This document shows positions 57,701 to 64,000 of a stretch of 64,000 nucleotides of DNA, one piece after another; position 1 is the stretch's first letter; the number at the start of each line of letters is the position of its first letter. The notes under the pieces were generated by a model. That model did not search any database, was not told where the DNA came from, and was given only the letters and a program-made list of their open reading frames with translations. The position numbers and the translations under genes were made by a program. Source of the stretch: Acidovorax sp. HDW3 (lineage in GTDB: Bacteria > Pseudomonadota > Gammaproteobacteria > Burkholderiales > Burkholderiaceae_C); the NCBI RefSeq assembly GCF_011303755.1, contig NZ_CP049885.1, positions 2,338,001 to 2,402,000 of the forward strand, given 5' to 3'.

Positions 57701-57838
57701 CACAAAGCGCCGCATGGCTTTGTTGGCGCTGTCGAGCGACTTGCGCAGTTCATCGAGCACCCAGGCCAGGGGGCCCAGGTCTTGTTCGCCCTGCGCCCAA
57801 TCGGCGCCCGCAGCGTTCGTTGCATCAATAGATGACAT
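51701..57838 (-). CDS. chpA: Chemotaxis-type hybrid histidine kinase ChpA/PilL
   Basis: This 2045-residue CheA-like kinase of the Pil-Chp system governs type IV pilus motility and surface responses. The N-terminal 600 residues hold degenerate Hpt-like helical modules. Typical Hpt histidines occur in FHTLKGSSRMVG (about 707), AHSLAGSSATVG (about 1081) and LHTLKGSSRLAG (about 1307). These are joined by Pro/Glu-rich linkers. Then come the dimerisation helices, HATPase (CVSHGIEMPEQR about 1618, GLSGRGIGMDVVRSEV about 1705), a CheW domain and a C-terminal receiver with Asp in VLSDIEMPRMDG (about 1964). P. aeruginosa ChpA is larger (about 2470) with more Hpt modules. A partial interspersed repeat lies in a linker near residue 965. 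Confidence 0.93.
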   Translation of the reverse strand: MSSIDATNAAGADWAQGEQDLGPLAWVLDELRKSLDSANKAMRRFVRDAEQARESDLAALDASPLRMARQQLHQASGALDMVGQAAPTLVLRAMEAAVQKFVQRPDQCSEQAAAVIERASFALIEYLESVLTGKQASPVALFPQYRDTQALVGAERVHPADLWPAERRLREPVMGIEAAPLPYGTEARARLDSAVLRVVKSADPVAAAALRDTCLGFVAAQQEPAVRTFWKLSAAFFDAVAARLLPPDVYVKRVASRVLLQYATYAKGDQALPDRLVQDLLFFCAQAQPSAGAATGPLQAVRAAFQLDRFAPVDYETARFGRFDPALLAQARKRIAAATETWSALAGGDRVKLKPAVDQFSLVCDSLLKLLPGSDSLARALTRTLDSTARSGEPPSPALAMEVATSVLYLQATFDDLDASDANIVARSNRLSERLEQVLGGAEPEPLEHWMEELYRRVSDRQTMGSVVDELRATLADAEKCMDQFFRAPDDLTVLVTVPGQLAQMRGVLSVLGLEQAAHAVAHMRATVERLVVNEVPESDRQGLFEKLGSNLGALGFLIDMLGYQRAMARKLFIYDEEQGELRILMGRARPRVGEEAPQAAPPLEIRAELPLPEVIPRTTVPTTAIEEPQAPAVVLAEPSTPVPAPAMAAQAPAPVPTIVEREVDDELLDIFLEEAREVVQTGLAALDALAPAPGDLSEQTTLRRAFHTLKGSSRMVGLNDFGEAGWALEQMLNAWLAEQKPMPEAMQALARQALQGFGQWAEAIAQGQADAWQAAPFRQAADAMRLRGETLPLDMPTAAPAAALAAAPASAEETAAVETAAVAEVAPQPEPEPVFAVEPEPLDFAPTQTAPELEVQAPEPEPEPVAVDILLPEDAQEIDFSVFAAEAAAPAEVALPEPMPEVVAPVEAPLLDLELAPAPVDEASLATPAVAESPADLPPADWPQDFVLEDVPELAFDVDTPAQAAIESIAEPEPELEPTPILEPVAAVEPELLPEVADVPELPALDLAEFLDAPTELPQAEEAGEEQYKQIGSLRLGVALYNVYVNEADEWSRRLDDVLQDWAQQPHESLPDTAVALAHSLAGSSATVGFVDLSELARLLEHALQHVQLQSAALPTQVQTFLAAAEEIRRLLHQFAAGFLKAPAPALLEALGEILHTEISSGMGTLDANDEAPASLPEFEPAALVLPELAPTPEPEPEPVLAPEPAPLEFVAPEEPEPVMPTVPQVAASVSEFDFEQQVDDAIAQAVAHGSDFDDDIDALDVIDADLFPIFEEEAIELFPSLGASLRQWAVHPQDMAARSLVLRALHTLKGSSRLAGAMRLGEMAHRLETAVENVGTEDLSTDKIEPLLAGLDGLQASFEVLRHVGGQGVEGLPSAPEVRQSAATLVAAAPAPGVPAAAAAPLRLPAAPLPVPQRAAAGHSVRVRSQLLDRLVNQAGEVLIARSRLDARMKQFKGSLDDLSSNLERLRQQLRDIELQAESQMQSRLALSKDHAAGFDPLEFDRFTRVQELTRMMAESVNDVATVQRNLQRSLDGAEDDLIAQGRQARDLQRDLLRTRMVEFDAIAERLYAVVRQSSKELGKHIKLDIDGGTIELDRGVLDRMTPAFEHLLRNCVSHGIEMPEQRVAQGKVATGTITVALRHEGNDVAVEFRDDGAGLNLARIREKAIAQGLITADAQLSNADAAQLIFMPGFSTATEVTGLSGRGIGMDVVRSEVNALGGRIETETVSGQGSTFRMVLPLTTAVTQVVMLRCGDLAIGVPANLVEIVRRTSVTELEQAYRSGEFRDGQGSVPFFWAGALLQSSPRSLETAGKTRPVVILRSAAQRLAMHVDEVLGNQEIVVKNLGPQLSSLPGLAGMSVLASGAVVLVYNPVALATVYGDAVRAQGRLLPVALEAEPVAGATQPQQPASGKPVAPQVPLVLVVDDSITVRRVTQRLLQREGYRVALAADGLQALERLQEERPTVVLSDIEMPRMDGFDLARNIRGDAALHDLPIVMITSRIAEKHREHAMELGVNHYLGKPYSDEELLGLVKHYAAKAAELAQA
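54927..54953 (-). repeat. Interspersed repeat, copy 13 (partial, inside chpA)
   Basis: GCTATTGATTCAATAGCTGCTTGCGC on the plus strand matches the AT-rich end plus CAAGCGC arm of the family. It is read in frame as AQAAIESIA in a ChpA linker. Confidence 0.6.
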
Positions 57839-57902
57839 GAAGGTATCCCCAGCGGCCTAGCTTGTGGTGGCCGATCCGTTGGTTAGGTACGCGCGCTGCG
57901 CG

Positions 57903-60164
57903 TCATGCGATCTTGAAACGGGACACCGACTGGCGCAGTTCCTCGGCCATGTGCGAGAGTTCGCGCACCTGCTGGGCCGTGGTCCGTGTGCCTTCACCGG
58001 TTTGCTCGGTCACAGCAAAAATGTGCTGGATGTTGTCCGCCACTTCGTTGGCCAGCGTCGCCTCACGCGAGGTGGAAGACGAAATCTGCTCAATCAGTTC
58101 GGCCAGACGGCGCGACACGCGGTCGATTTCGGTCAGTGCGGTACCGGCAGAGTCGGACAGGCGCGCCCCTTCCACCACACCCTGCGTCGAGCGCTCCATA
58201 GCGGCCACGGCGTCCTGGGTGTCGGTCTGAATGGCTTTCACCAGCGCCGAGATCTGGCGCGTCGCATCGGCAGAGCGTTCAGCCAGGCGCTGCACTTCTT
58301 CCGCCACCACCGAGAAGCCACGACCGGCTTCACCGGCAGACGCGGCCTGGATGGCGGCGTTCAGGGCCAACACGTTGGTCTGTTCGGTAATGTCGGAAAT
58401 CAGTTCGGTGATTTCACCAATCTCCTGCGACGATTCACCCAGGCGCTTGATGCGCTTGGACGTGTCCTGAATCTGGTCGCGGATGGAGTTCATACCGCCG
58501 ATGGCGTTTTGCACGGCTTGCAGACCGGAGTCAGCGGCTTGCAGCGATTGGCGCGCCACCGAAGCCGATTCCTGCGCTTGCGAGGACACGTCGTTAATGC
58601 GCGAGGCCATGTCGAGAACGGAGCGGCCAGTTTCACGAATTTCGCGCAGCTGCTCGGTCGAGGCGGCCAGCAGTTCGGTCGATGTGTTATCCACCTCAGC
58701 GGTCGTCTGGGCCACGCGGGTGGCCGTGTTCTGCACGCTGCCCACGAGCAACCGCAGTTCTTCCACCGTGTAGTTCACCGAGTCGGCGATGGCGCCGGTG
58801 ATGTCCTCGGTCACGGTTGCTTCCTGGGTCAAGTCACCTTCAGCGACGGACTGCAGTTCGTTCATCAAACGCAAAATGGCGGCCTGGTTGGCGTCGTTCA
58901 CGCGCTTGGCTTCTTGCTCCTGGCGACGGGCGTCGCGCTGCTGTTGTTCAGCGTTGGCCTGACGGGCCCGGCTGTCGAGCAGCTGCACGCGCGAGATACC
59001 GACACCGCACAGCAGCACGAAGATACCGGCGAGCACCAGCGCGGCAATCTGACCCGCCCCCATACCGGAACGGGCCGAGAGTTTGGTTTGCAAGTCTTCG
59101 AGTTGGCGGCGCAGCGGTTCACTGTCAGCAATGATGGCCGTTTGGGCCTCACGCGCGGACACCAAGCCCTGCAGGTTGCCCAGAATGGCGCTGGCCTGGG
59201 TGCGGGTCTGTTCGTAGAGCTGGATCAGCGCTTCGAGTTGTTCACGCGTTTGCGTGTCCTTGGCCATGCCCAGGTGCAGTTCGGCGCTGCCGTCGAGCAG
59301 GCCCTGCGCCACTTCCTTGAATGAGTTCAAGTCCTTACCAAGCAAGAACACGGCTTCCGGGCTCACGCCTTCGGTGGTCTGGAATTCGTTGGCCGATTTA
59401 CCGATACGCTGGGTCAACATCACCAGCTGACCTGCAGCAGAAATTTCCGCCGCTGGCGCATTTTGCTGCAGCTTGAGCGAGGAGACGGTCTCGGCGATTT
59501 CGAGCAAGTCGGCCGATTGGCGGTTGATGGTGCGCAGAGCGTCGCCCACCTGGGTCAGGATTTTCTGCTGGCCCATGACCACACCAGCGTTGCGCTCAGC
59601 GCGCTCGACCAGAGGGTTGATGCTTTCCAGATCCGTCTTGAACGACTCGCCCAGAGCCTGCACGCCCTGCTCGCTATCACCACCAGTGAGGGCGCGCACG
59701 TTGCGCGCCAACACGCCAGAGCTGTCCGACACCTCAGGGAATGCCTGAGGGCTACCCACCAGGGCCTGCGACACGGATTTGGCCAGACGCTGCGACTGCA
59801 TCAAGGCCTGACCCGTGGCGGTCAGCTGCAAGCCCGAACGTTCGGCCTGCTGCAATGCCCAGCCGGCGATCAGGGCCAGCACCACAGCACCAACACCCGT
59901 CAATGCAAACAGACGCCGCTGGTGCTGTGCCGCTGTAGCACTTCCCAGAACCGGCAGGGTCACCAGGTCTTCGTCGGTCACCAGCGCATCGCCTTGCACC
60001 GACAGGTCGGTATCACCCTGCACGCTGTTCATAGCGTCGGCCTGGTAGGCCTCACGCAAGGGGGAGTTGTCCAGCACCATGGCAGCGGCCAGAGGGTCAA
60101 CGCCCTCTGCGCCAGCAGGTGCCGCCGGCTTGCGATTGAACAGTTTTCCAATTGAAAAAGACAT
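57903..60164 (-). CDS. pilJ: Methyl-accepting chemotaxis protein PilJ
   Basis: This 753-residue inner-membrane receptor of the Pil-Chp pathway has a cytoplasmic N-terminus (1-85), a first membrane helix (LFALTGVGAVVLALIAGWAL, 86-105), two periplasmic PilJ-type helical modules, a second helix (IAALVLAGIFVLLCGVGI, about 371-388), a HAMP-like region and the signalling domain (about 450-740). The hairpin tip reads EEVQRLAERSADATRQI with EIGEITELISDITEQTNVLALNAAIQAA upstream, as in PilJ rather than canonical MCPs. Glu/Gln methylation sites are not obvious and no cheR or cheB gene is adjacent. It lies 64 nt upstream of chpA in the same operon. Confidence 0.94.
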   Translation of the reverse strand: MSFSIGKLFNRKPAAPAGAEGVDPLAAAMVLDNSPLREAYQADAMNSVQGDTDLSVQGDALVTDEDLVTLPVLGSATAAQHQRRLFALTGVGAVVLALIAGWALQQAERSGLQLTATGQALMQSQRLAKSVSQALVGSPQAFPEVSDSSGVLARNVRALTGGDSEQGVQALGESFKTDLESINPLVERAERNAGVVMGQQKILTQVGDALRTINRQSADLLEIAETVSSLKLQQNAPAAEISAAGQLVMLTQRIGKSANEFQTTEGVSPEAVFLLGKDLNSFKEVAQGLLDGSAELHLGMAKDTQTREQLEALIQLYEQTRTQASAILGNLQGLVSAREAQTAIIADSEPLRRQLEDLQTKLSARSGMGAGQIAALVLAGIFVLLCGVGISRVQLLDSRARQANAEQQQRDARRQEQEAKRVNDANQAAILRLMNELQSVAEGDLTQEATVTEDITGAIADSVNYTVEELRLLVGSVQNTATRVAQTTAEVDNTSTELLAASTEQLREIRETGRSVLDMASRINDVSSQAQESASVARQSLQAADSGLQAVQNAIGGMNSIRDQIQDTSKRIKRLGESSQEIGEITELISDITEQTNVLALNAAIQAASAGEAGRGFSVVAEEVQRLAERSADATRQISALVKAIQTDTQDAVAAMERSTQGVVEGARLSDSAGTALTEIDRVSRRLAELIEQISSSTSREATLANEVADNIQHIFAVTEQTGEGTRTTAQQVRELSHMAEELRQSVSRFKIA

Positions 60165-60191
60165 GGTTCTCTGCCTTGCACAGAAAAAAAC

Positions 60192-60716
60192 TCAAGCACC
60201 AATGCCCAAGAAGGCAGGGTGCTGGGAGAGGGTTTGTAAATTCAGCTCTTGCCAGCGCTGGCCTTGGCTGTCGATATAAGTGGTACCGAAGTAGGCTGGT
60301 GCCTGCGCCGAAGCCGGCTCGGAGGCGGCAAAAGCATCGAGGCCACGCAGGCCCAGCAGACGATCGACCAGCAGGGCAGCGTTGACTTCCAGTGCGACAT
60401 TGAATGCCACCAGGCTGGTTTCGCCCAACGCCTGCTCGGTGCGCACGGCCGCCTGCCCCAGCAGGGTGGCCAGATCGACCACACCCACCAAGGTGCCTCG
60501 CAGGTTGGCCACACCCAAAAACCACGGTTGGGTATAGGGCACGGTCTGTACACCGGGCCAAGCAAAAATTTCGCCCGACTGCCCCAGGGGCATCAGGTAG
60601 CGTTGACCGGCGGCCTCGACCGCCAGCCAGGAAGACACGGAAACGCCCTCGCCCGCCGCTTGCAAGCGGCCGGCCAGACGGGTTTGCAGTTCTCGGAGTG
60701 CTTCGCGATTGGCCAT
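60192..60716 (-). CDS. pilI: CheW-like adaptor PilI
   Basis: This 174-residue scaffold couples PilJ to ChpA. The CheW fold is visible as AGQRYLMPLGQSGEIFAWPGVQTVPYTQPWFLGVANLRGTLVGVVDLATLLGQ split over about 50-105, with the FLGVANLRG core motif, and a C-terminal strand region DRLLGLRGLDAF. ATG 60716 is 18 nt after the pilH stop. Confidence 0.93.
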   Translation of the reverse strand: MANREALRELQTRLAGRLQAAGEGVSVSSWLAVEAAGQRYLMPLGQSGEIFAWPGVQTVPYTQPWFLGVANLRGTLVGVVDLATLLGQAAVRTEQALGETSLVAFNVALEVNAALLVDRLLGLRGLDAFAASEPASAQAPAYFGTTYIDSQGQRWQELNLQTLSQHPAFLGIGA

Positions 60717-60734
60717 GGACGATGCGCTATGGCT

Positions 60735-61100
60735 TTAGTTCAGCGCGTCGATCTTGGCCTGCAGCTCTGCGGCATCGACCGGCTTGGTGATGTAGCCGCG
60801 AGCGCCTTGGCGCATACCCCAGACACGATCCGTTTCCTGGTTCTTGCTGGTGCACATGATGATTGGCACGTCAGCGTACAGCGGGTCACGGGTGATGGCG
60901 CGGGTGAGCTGGAAACCGTTTTGGCCCGGCATGACGACATCCATCAGAATCAAGTCGGGCTTTTCTTCGGCCAGGCGGCGGAAGGCTTCGTCGGCGTTTT
61001 CGGCCGTGCGCACCTGATAGCCTTTTTTCTGCAGCAGGTCGGTCAGGAACATCAGTTCGGTCTTGGAATCATCGACGACCAGGACTTTCTGAATGGGCAT
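60735..61100 (-). CDS. pilH: Single-domain response regulator PilH
   Basis: This 121-residue CheY-like receiver is phosphorylated by ChpA. Acidic pocket Asp10-Asp11, phospho-acceptor Asp54 in LILMDVVMP, Thr in IIMCTSKN and Lys in YITKPVDAAEL are intact. In Pseudomonas PilH limits or redirects phosphate flow away from PilG and supports retraction. ATG 61100 is chosen because AAGGAG lies 8 nt upstream; a GTG three codons earlier overlaps that site. It follows pilG with a 5-nt spacer. Confidence 0.93.
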   Translation of the reverse strand: MPIQKVLVVDDSKTELMFLTDLLQKKGYQVRTAENADEAFRRLAEEKPDLILMDVVMPGQNGFQLTRAITRDPLYADVPIIMCTSKNQETDRVWGMRQGARGYITKPVDAAELQAKIDALN

Positions 61101-61105
61101 TACTT

Positions 61106-61498
61106 TCACTCCTTATGGGGGTTGCCAAACTGCTGCACGGCTTGCAGCAGCTGGTCTTTGGTAAACGGTTTGGTCAAATACTCTTGGCAGCCGACCATGC
61201 GGCCACGTGCCTTGTCGAACACCCCGTCTTTGGACGAGAGCATGACCACAGGCGTATTGGCGAAGCGCGCATTGCGCTTGATGATGGCGCAGGTCTGGTA
61301 GCCATCGAGCTTGGGCATGAGGATGTCGCAGAAGATCAGCTGGGGCTGATAGTCATTGATCTTGGCCAGGGCATCAAAGCCATCGTCGGCCAGCATGACC
61401 TCGTGACCACCCTGCTTGAGAAAAATCTCGGCACTGCGACGGATGGTATTGCTGTCATCCACCACGAGAACCTTGACGGAAGCGCCGGTTGTAGACAA
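61106..61498 (-). CDS. pilG: Single-domain response regulator PilG
   Basis: This 130-residue CheY-like receiver promotes pilus extension downstream of ChpA and is the first gene of pilGHIJ-chpA. Features are DD at 14-15, phospho-acceptor Asp58 in LIFCDILMP, Ser in VMLSSKDG and Lys in YLTKPFTKDQ. The frame is open far upstream, but the only start with a good Shine-Dalgarno sequence is TTG 61498 (CAGGAG about 9 nt before), giving MSTTGASVKVLVVDDSNTIRR, the normal PilG N-terminus. A rare TTG start may lower translation of the first cistron. Confidence 0.9.
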   Translation of the reverse strand: MSTTGASVKVLVVDDSNTIRRSAEIFLKQGGHEVMLADDGFDALAKINDYQPQLIFCDILMPKLDGYQTCAIIKRNARFANTPVVMLSSKDGVFDKARGRMVGCQEYLTKPFTKDQLLQAVQQFGNPHKE

Positions 61499-61803
61499 TT
61501 CTGAGGGCTCCTGATAGAGAAAATACACACAAAGCACACAAGCATCGGCGCCCGGCTTCCCAAAAGCGGAAATTATCCTGTGCTTTACACGAGCAAAGGT
61601 AACAGGCGAGCGCAGGCACATCCCTGCCAGGAACAAAACAAAAAGGGTGCTAGGCATGACCCGGCACCCTGTCTCAGCACCCCGGCAGCGTCTCCCGATA
61701 CAGGATCCGCCACAGCTTAATGGGGGCTCACATAGAATGCAACGATTGTAGTGGTTAGTGGAAAACCCGGGCTGCGGCTTCGGCGCCACCTTTTGTCGCC
61801 CAC
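61499..61803. other. Divergent intergenic region, pilG / thiD
   Basis: No gene is seen in these 305 nt. They hold the start signals of two divergent units: a TAGAAT -10-like hexamer near 61735 could serve thiD, and TACAAT (minus strand, about 61743-61748) could serve the pil-chp operon. A terminator-like hairpin on the pil-chp side is listed separately. Confidence 0.5.
61634..61670 (-). terminator. Terminator-like hairpin in the pil-chp leader
   Basis: On the minus strand AGGGTGC (from 61670) pairs with GCACCCT (to 61644) and is followed by TTTTGTTTTG. It lies about 145 nt before the pilG start and downstream of the likely promoter, so it may attenuate the operon or end a small leader RNA. 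Confidence 0.6.
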
Positions 61804-62706
61804 ATGACACCCCCCTCTTCCTCATCTCAGCCCCATCTGCTAAGCCCCGCACCGCCTTGCGTTTTGCTGTTCAACGCCAACGACCCCAGCGGCGCTGGCG
61901 GCTTGACGGCCGACGTGACCAGCGTGATCTCCGTCGGCTGCCACCCCCTGACGGTACTCACAGGCGCCTACGCCCGCGACACCAGCGACATCCACGCCCA
62001 TTTCACCCTGTCCGAAGACGCCGTGGCCGAACAAGCGCGCAGCGTGCTCGAAGACATGCCGGTGCAGGCCATCAAAGTCGGCTTTGCCGGCAGCGCCGCC
62101 AACCTGGGCATGATTGCCCACGTCGCCGCCGACTATCCCGAGCTGCCGCTGGTCGCCTACATGCCGCCGCTGTCATGGTGGCACGAGGACGAGATCGAGC
62201 CCTACCTGCAAGCCTTTGCCGAGCTGCTGCTGCCGCAAACCAGCGTGCTCGTGGGCAGCCACGGCGCGCTCTGGCGCTGGCTGCTGCCCGAGCGCGCCAG
62301 CAGCCGCCCGCCCACAGCGCGCGAACTGGCCCAGGCAGCGGCAGCACAGGGCGCGCCCTGCGTACTGGTCAGCGGCATTCCAGTGGCGGCGCAGCAGCTG
62401 GGCAACCAACTGTGCAGCCCCCAGGGTCTGCTCTACAGCGCCAACACCACCCGCCTGGAAAGCCGCTTTGGCGGCGCGGGCGATACCTTGGCGGCCACAT
62501 TGGCGGCCCTGCTGGCCAGCGGCCATGACCTCGACGCTGCCGCCCGCGAAGCCCTGGGCTACCTCGAACGCAGCCTGGGCCAGGGCTTTGCCCCCGGCAT
62601 GGGCCAGAGCCTGCCCAACCGCATGTTCTGGGCCCTGACCGACGACGACAACAGCCCCGACGACCACCCCTCTTTTGAAGCCACGCAGCCCCTTGCGGGC
62701 CTTTGA
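61804..62706 (+). CDS. thiD: Hydroxymethylpyrimidine/phosphomethylpyrimidine kinase, divergent subfamily
   Basis: This 300-residue ribokinase-fold enzyme is expected to phosphorylate HMP and HMP-P in thiamine synthesis. Signatures are LLFNANDPSGAGGLTADVTSVISVG near 21-45 (AGSDPSGGAG in classic ThiD), QAIKVGFAGSAANL near 90-103, LVGSHGALWRWL near 152-163 and FGGAGDTLAATLAALLASG near 222-240. The last has GAGDT, with the ribokinase-type Asp, where classic ThiD has GTGCT with Cys. This variant is, to my knowledge, usual in comamonads. It precedes hemL by 12 nt, the usual Burkholderiales neighbour. No TPP riboswitch was found upstream. Confidence 0.82.
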   Translation: MTPPSSSSQPHLLSPAPPCVLLFNANDPSGAGGLTADVTSVISVGCHPLTVLTGAYARDTSDIHAHFTLSEDAVAEQARSVLEDMPVQAIKVGFAGSAANLGMIAHVAADYPELPLVAYMPPLSWWHEDEIEPYLQAFAELLLPQTSVLVGSHGALWRWLLPERASSRPPTARELAQAAAAQGAPCVLVSGIPVAAQQLGNQLCSPQGLLYSANTTRLESRFGGAGDTLAATLAALLASGHDLDAAAREALGYLERSLGQGFAPGMGQSLPNRMFWALTDDDNSPDDHPSFEATQPLAGL

Positions 62707-62718
62707 ATAGCCACCCCC

Positions 62719-64000
62719 ATGACACATTCCACCGACCGCAACCAAGCCCTGTTCGAGCGCGCCAAGGCGCTGATCCCCGGTGGCGTGAACTCGCCCGTGC
62801 GCGCCTTTCGCGCCGTCGGCGGCACGCCGCGCTTCATCACGCGCGCGCAAGGCGCCTACATCTGGGATGCCAACGGCAAGCGCTACACCGACTACATCGG
62901 CTCCTGGGGGCCGATGATCCTCGGCCACGGCCATCCCGCCGTGCTCGAAGCGGTGCAAAAGGCCGCCGTCGATGGCTTTTCATTCGGTGCCCCGACCGAA
63001 CGCGAAGTTGAGCTGGCCGAAGCCATCGTGCGCCTGGTGCCCTCGATCGAAATGATCCGCCTGGTCAGCTCGGGCACCGAAGCCGGCATGAGCGCCATCC
63101 GCCTGGCGCGCGGCGCCACCGGGCGCAGCAAGATCATCAAGTTCAACGGCTGCTACCACGGCCATGCCGATTCGCTCCTGGTCAAGGCCGGCTCGGGCCT
63201 GGCCACCTTTGGCCACGCCACCAGCGCCGGCGTGCCGCCCGAGGTGGTGCAGCACACGCTGGTGCTCGAATACAACGACGTGGCGCAGCTCGAAGAAGCG
63301 TTTGCGCTGCACGGCAAGGAAGTCGCCTGCGTCATCATGGAGCCGATCGCCGGCAACATGAACTTTGTGCGCGCCAGCACCCCCTTCATGCGCCGCGCGC
63401 GCGAGCTGTGCACGCAGCATGGCGCGCTCTTGGTCATCGACGAGGTCATGACGGGCTTTCGCGTCGCCCTGGGTGGTGCGCAAAGCATTTACGCGCAGCA
63501 AATTCCCGGCTTTAAGCCCGACCTCACAGTGCTGGGCAAGGTCATTGGCGGCGGGATGCCGCTGGCGGCCTTTGGCGGTCGGCGCGACCTGATGGAGCAG
63601 CTCGCGCCCCTGGGCCCGGTGTACCAGGCCGGCACACTCAGCGGCAACCCGGTGGCCACGGCCTGCGGCCTGGCAACGCTGGCCGAAATCTCCAAGCCCG
63701 GCTTTTACGACCAACTGGCCACGCGCACGCGCCAGCTCACCAGCGGCCTGACGGCAGCGGCGCGGGCGGCGGGGGTGGATTTCTGCACCGACAGCGAAGG
63801 CGGCATGTTCGGCTTCTTCCTGCTGCCCGCGCTGCCGCAGAACTACCCCACGGTGCTGGGCACCGACGGCGCGCGCTTTAACCGCCTGTTCCACGGCCTG
63901 CTCGACGCTGGCGTGTACACCGCACCGGCGCTGTACGAAGCCTGCTTCGTCAGCGCCGCGCACACCGAAGAAGACGTGGCCGCCACCGTGGCAGCGGCGG
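62719..64000 (+). CDS. hemL: Glutamate-1-semialdehyde 2,1-aminomutase (3' end outside window)
   Basis: HemL converts glutamate-1-semialdehyde to 5-aminolevulinate, the tetrapyrrole precursor. The first 427 residues are visible, of about 430. Features are [19 protein letters not shown] near 12-30, [18 protein letters not shown] near 116-133, [19 protein letters not shown] near 143-161, the cofactor Asp in [12 protein letters not shown] and the PLP Lys in [19 protein letters not shown] near 270-288. The frame runs open to the window edge (...[11 protein letters not shown]), so only a few residues and the stop are missing. ATG 62719 lies 12 nt after thiD. Confidence 0.96.
   Translation, partial: MTHSTDRNQALFERAKALIPGGVNSPVRAFRAVGGTPRFITRAQGAYIWDANGKRYTDYIGSWGPMILGHGHPAVLEAVQKAAVDGFSFGAPTEREVELAEAIVRLVPSIEMIRLVSSGTEAGMSAIRLARGATGRSKIIKFNGCYHGHADSLLVKAGSGLATFGHATSAGVPPEVVQHTLVLEYNDVAQLEEAFALHGKEVACVIMEPIAGNMNFVRASTPFMRRARELCTQHGALLVIDEVMTGFRVALGGAQSIYAQQIPGFKPDLTVLGKVIGGGMPLAAFGGRRDLMEQLAPLGPVYQAGTLSGNPVATACGLATLAEISKPGFYDQLATRTRQLTSGLTAAARAAGVDFCTDSEGGMFGFFLLPALPQNYPTVLGTDGARFNRLFHGLLDAGVYTAPALYEACFVSAAHTEEDVAATVAAA

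Noticed and set aside
61650-61700. TPP riboswitch-like string (GGGGTGCTGAGACAGGG on the minus strand) near thiD
   Set aside because: It is on the strand leading away from thiD and lacks the second conserved TPP block (CTGATCTGGATAATGCCAG-like). It is better explained as part of the pilG-leader hairpin.

Overview
The window is GC-rich (roughly two thirds G+C by eye) chromosomal DNA from a beta-proteobacterium, most likely the family Comamonadaceae (Acidovorax/Comamonas-like). The evidence is gene content and order: DUF3460-scpA, tamA-tamB, yqgE-ruvX-pyrR-pyrB-pyrC'-plsC, pilGHIJ-chpA and thiD-hemL are Burkholderiales arrangements. A short interspersed repeat with the cores AGCTATCAA and CAAGCGC, which I associate with comamonads, occurs about 13 times. 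No rRNA, CRISPR array, prophage or intact insertion sequence was seen. One tRNA gene, tRNA-Arg(CCT), is present.

Layout. 1-1364: the end of a sensor kinase and its FixJ-like response regulator. 1416-2381: promoter, FMN riboswitch and ribB. 2686-4361: an AraC-type regulator and a broken zeta-toxin-like kinase locus. 4480-13224: a catabolic cluster of six co-directional genes (FAD dehydrogenase, GMC alcohol oxidoreductase, SDR, coniferyl-aldehyde-dehydrogenase-like enzyme, BASS transporter, acetolactate-synthase-like TPP enzyme), headed by a direct repeat placed like an AraC-family operator. 13246-20709: a lipoprotein, DUF3460, scpA, nadB, porin, panD, bioA, bioD and a tautomerase. 20710-24874: a soluble kinase with a REC-TPR partner, and a PabB-PabC fusion. 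25174-31586: a branched-chain amino-acid binding protein, Sco1, a BioC-like methyltransferase, ComF, TrmL, a LemA-GYF_2 fusion, a ParA-like ATPase and a LysE exporter.

31794-43307: a Kef-type antiporter, a TRIC-type channel, DUF1841, a MoxR/GNAT/VWA module, and TamA/TamB. 43434-46937: tRNA-Arg with a terminator, ArsC, and an iron-type ABC permease facing its ATPase gene. 47000-51604: plsC and the pyrimidine cluster, including a dihydroorotase-like protein that lacks the metal-binding HxH. 51643-61498: the Pil-Chp surface-sensing/type IV pilus chemotaxis operon, with a 2045-residue ChpA. 61804-64000: thiD and the 5' part of hemL.

Best leads: (i) the repeat family sits at gene ends, repeatedly supplies stop codons or abuts Shine-Dalgarno sequences, and has entered coding DNA in the Sco1 signal peptide, the ChpA linker and a GNAT tail; (ii) the catabolic cluster and its putative AraC operator; (iii) the in-frame zeta-kinase remnant; (iv) the LemA-GYF_2 fusion; (v) a terminator-like hairpin in the leader of the pil-chp operon. 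Positions and translations were read by eye. Family assignments rest on recognised motifs, not on database searches.
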